From the NCBI RefSeq assembly GCF_014697425.1, contig NZ_JACJRU010000038.1, forward strand, positions 1-64,000: DNA of 64,000 nt, in the 5' to 3' direction. The DNA comes from Nostoc sp. FACHB-110. GTDB lineage: Bacteria; Cyanobacteriota; Cyanobacteriia; Cyanobacteriales; Nostocaceae. The stretch's first letter is position 1, and each line of letters opens with the position of its first letter. Below the pieces are notes generated by a model. The model saw nothing but the letters and a program-made list of their open reading frames with translations, was not told where the DNA came from and ran no database searches. Below are positions 62,571 to 64,000 of the stretch, piece after piece. A program made the translations under genes and the position numbers.

Positions 62571-62828
62571 CTACTGCCCTAAAAGTTTATCGTATTCTGA
62601 ATGTGAGCCAATCCAAAACCAAACTATTTTGTTATCTTCTTGAACAGCTAATGCTCGATAGTGTAAGCCGATTCGTACAGACCAAAAACTCCCTACTTTC
62701 TTGAAATGCAGTGATGGATACCAGGGATCTTGCTTGAGCAAAGCATAACACTGATCAGCGAGTTCCTGAATATTGCGTGGTAACTGTCGGTAGTGATACC
62801 AAAAGTCTGGAGTTGCTTTGTGTATCAC
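62571..62828 (-). CDS. RelE/HigB-like toxin
   Basis: The 85-residue RelE/ParE-fold protein has FWYHYRQLPRNIQELADQCY, DPWYPSLHFKKVG and SVRIGLHYRALAV, with the basic residues typical of ribosome-dependent mRNA interferases. Its start overlaps the stop of the antitoxin gene by four bases, the normal coupled layout. Confidence 0.85.
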   Translation of the reverse strand: MIHKATPDFWYHYRQLPRNIQELADQCYALLKQDPWYPSLHFKKVGSFWSVRIGLHYRALAVQEDNKIVWFWIGSHSEYDKLLGQ

Positions 62829-63229
62829 AGATCCGTACAGTGTCCTTTCCGCAGATGTTCTAATGCTTTTTGAGCAAGATTATTGAGCTTTCCTGCTTGT
62901 ACATCTTTCTCAAACTTTTGATCCCAAATAGCAGCATCAAATTCTGCAAACCAATTACGAAAAGCAGATAGTTCTTCTGGTGAAAATTGACTCACAGCAC
63001 GTTCAATCACCAACTCATTAAAAGACCGAAAACTTCCTGCATCAAAATCATCTAATCCTTGTTGAATACCTTTTACAGCCTCTTTTGATTCCTGTGCTTC
63101 CCACTCTAAAAAACTTGCTAGTAACTCAGATGCAACAAGATTAACATCTTGACCTTGGCGAGCAGCTTTATCACGTAGTAATGCTTCTAATTCTGGGCTA
63201 AGGGTAACAACAATTGACATTAAGCTCAT
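62825..63229 (-). CDS. Antitoxin of the RelE/HigB-like pair
   Basis: The 134-residue protein has an N-terminal segment (SIVVTLSPELEALLRDKAAR) like a ribbon-helix-helix DNA-binding motif, followed by a helical, acidic toxin-binding part. It is longer than most such antitoxins. It is upstream of the toxin and translationally coupled, and probably autoregulates the operon. ATG at 63220 is an alternative start. Confidence 0.78.
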   Translation of the reverse strand: MSLMSIVVTLSPELEALLRDKAARQGQDVNLVASELLASFLEWEAQESKEAVKGIQQGLDDFDAGSFRSFNELVIERAVSQFSPEELSAFRNWFAEFDAAIWDQKFEKDVQAGKLNNLAQKALEHLRKGHCTDL

Positions 63230-63313
63230 CCTTTAGCATTCAGCTTCTAAGCAATATTTTAGCGCGATCGCACAGACTCACCACAGGCGATCATATCTAT
63301 AACCAAGTAATAT

Positions 63314-63607
63314 CTAATCTCTGCGACTTTTCCAATATCCTGGCTCTCGACTACAGTGCATAACTGCCAAGATGAGAATGTAGTCTTGCTCAATAGTGTA
63401 AAGAATTCCATAGGGGAATTTGCGTGTCAGACATCGCCGAACGTCTTCATCAATTACTTTCCAACGATAAGGAGATTCTCTAATCTGATAAACTGCATCC
63501 TCAACAGCATTAATAAATGCTTGTGCTACCTCAGTACGCTGTGCTGTGTAGTACTGGACAGCTTCTGCATATTCTGTCAGTGCTTCAGGATGAAATACAT
63601 ATTTCAT
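63314..63607 (-). CDS. ParE-family toxin
   Basis: The 97-residue protein has VFHPEALTEYAEAVQYYTAQ, AVEDAVYQIRESPYRWKVID and RRCLTRKFPYGILYTIEQD, the standard RelE/ParE fold ending HCSREPGYWKSR. Its start overlaps the antitoxin stop by four bases. Expected target is gyrase or the ribosome; this cannot be resolved from sequence. Confidence 0.9.
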   Translation of the reverse strand: MKYVFHPEALTEYAEAVQYYTAQRTEVAQAFINAVEDAVYQIRESPYRWKVIDEDVRRCLTRKFPYGILYTIEQDYILILAVMHCSREPGYWKSRRD

Positions 63608-63834
63608 TGCTCAAGTAGCCGCCTCACTTGAGCTAAAGCTTCATCTCCAGGTATGGGTTGTACATAATTACTTCTAATCTCATCACGCCGCATCTTTGCT
63701 TCAGTAATCCAAGCAGCTTGAATGGCGGGATCTGTATCGAACTCTAGACTTTCTATAATCTTTTCTGCTAAAAGTACCCTCGCTGCACTAGGCAAAGATA
63801 AAATTTCTGCTGTGAGTTGCTCAATTGATTGCAT
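63604..63834 (-). CDS. Addiction-module antitoxin
   Basis: The 76-residue acidic helical protein is QSIEQLTAEILSLPSAARVL then LAEKIIESLEFDTDPAIQAA and a C-terminal DEIRSNYVQPIPGDEALAQV, matching the addiction-module component family (TIGR02574-like) that neutralises ParE/RelE toxins. It is first gene of the pair. Confidence 0.9.
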   Translation of the reverse strand: MQSIEQLTAEILSLPSAARVLLAEKIIESLEFDTDPAIQAAWITEAKMRRDEIRSNYVQPIPGDEALAQVRRLLEQ

Positions 63835-64000
63835 AGCTTGTTACACAAAGCTGAATTGTGCTTACACTTTAACCATAATCTAACATAGCGGCAGCATCAA
63901 CCTTGTATCATAGCTCTATATTTGGAATGAGAGCGATACCTTCGGTGGGCTGAGTCGCAAAGCGACACGCTGCGCGAACGCCAACGCACATAATCACCAC

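Noticed and set aside
63356-63631. 91-codon plus-strand frame opposite the ParE toxin
   Set aside because: It lies antisense to a clear ParE gene and has a cysteine/phenylalanine-rich composition typical of shadow frames.

Overview
The window is chromosomal DNA of a filamentous, heterocyst-forming cyanobacterium (Nostocales; Nostoc/Anabaena/Calothrix type). The evidence is AT-rich intergenic DNA with many HIP1 octamers (GCGATCGC), heptanucleotide short tandem repeats, myxol-glycoside carotenoid genes (cruF/cruG-like), the ferredoxin-HTH regulator of heterocyst nitrogen fixation (cnfR/patB), a nif-type ferredoxin, a second cytochrome oxidase operon, and an uptake hydrogenase gene, hupL, split by an excision element with its own xisC recombinase.

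Layout. 1-19 kb: mixed housekeeping and signalling genes. These are a stand-alone GAF protein with both cysteines of a DXCF cyanobacteriochrome, a HAD hydrolase, a decayed Uma2 gene, a NurA-domain protein, a PAS-PAS-GAF-GAF histidine kinase, an FHA membrane protein, a DacB-type carboxypeptidase, an AMIN/class-A-beta-lactamase-like protein, a LysR regulator with GNAT and cupin genes, and a carotenoid-type flavoprotein. 19-25 kb: RNase H, cruG-like and cruF-like genes, rplU-rpmA and a PEP-CTERM protein. 25.6-31.1 kb: a flippase-like membrane protein is transcribed away from an alpha/beta hydrolase, two tandem esterases and a DUF2156 aminoacyl-phospholipid synthase. The two halves of an MprF-type protein are thus encoded separately, with hydrolases between them.

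31-46 kb is a diazotrophy island: cnfR/patB, fdxB, coxB-coxA-coxC (an oxidase with the YSHPxVY signature), a nitrogenase-associated ArsC-like protein, a cupin, cysK, and several small unknown genes with a luciferase-like monooxygenase. 46-60 kb is the uptake-hydrogenase locus. A divergent set (TPR protein, two small membrane proteins, NifU-Rieske fusion) faces hupS, followed by hupL in two pieces. The hupL pieces flank a 7,955-bp element bounded by 16-bp direct repeats with one mismatch. Joining them at the repeat restores a 531-codon hupL, and the mismatch is synonymous (His CAC/CAT). The element carries xisC and unusual cargo: two AAA-ATPase/PD-(D/E)XK nuclease genes sharing a 1,138-bp segment that looks identical by eye, a HEPN/zinc-ribbon gene broken by a frameshift in a homopolymer, a cold-shock-like coiled-coil protein and a small unknown gene.

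60-64 kb is accessory DNA: a DUF6887/DUF6888 pair with a broken partner, a stand-alone HsdR-N-type nuclease, a DUF433 gene and two toxin-antitoxin pairs.

Repeats are a major feature. They include terminal-inverted-repeat elements starting GGACTTACGC (three full copies), a second family beginning near a CATCTTGCAC-type end (two full copies and one partial), heptamer STRRs concentrated in the cox operon, and several intergenic hairpins. I recognised no tRNA, rRNA or CRISPR array.
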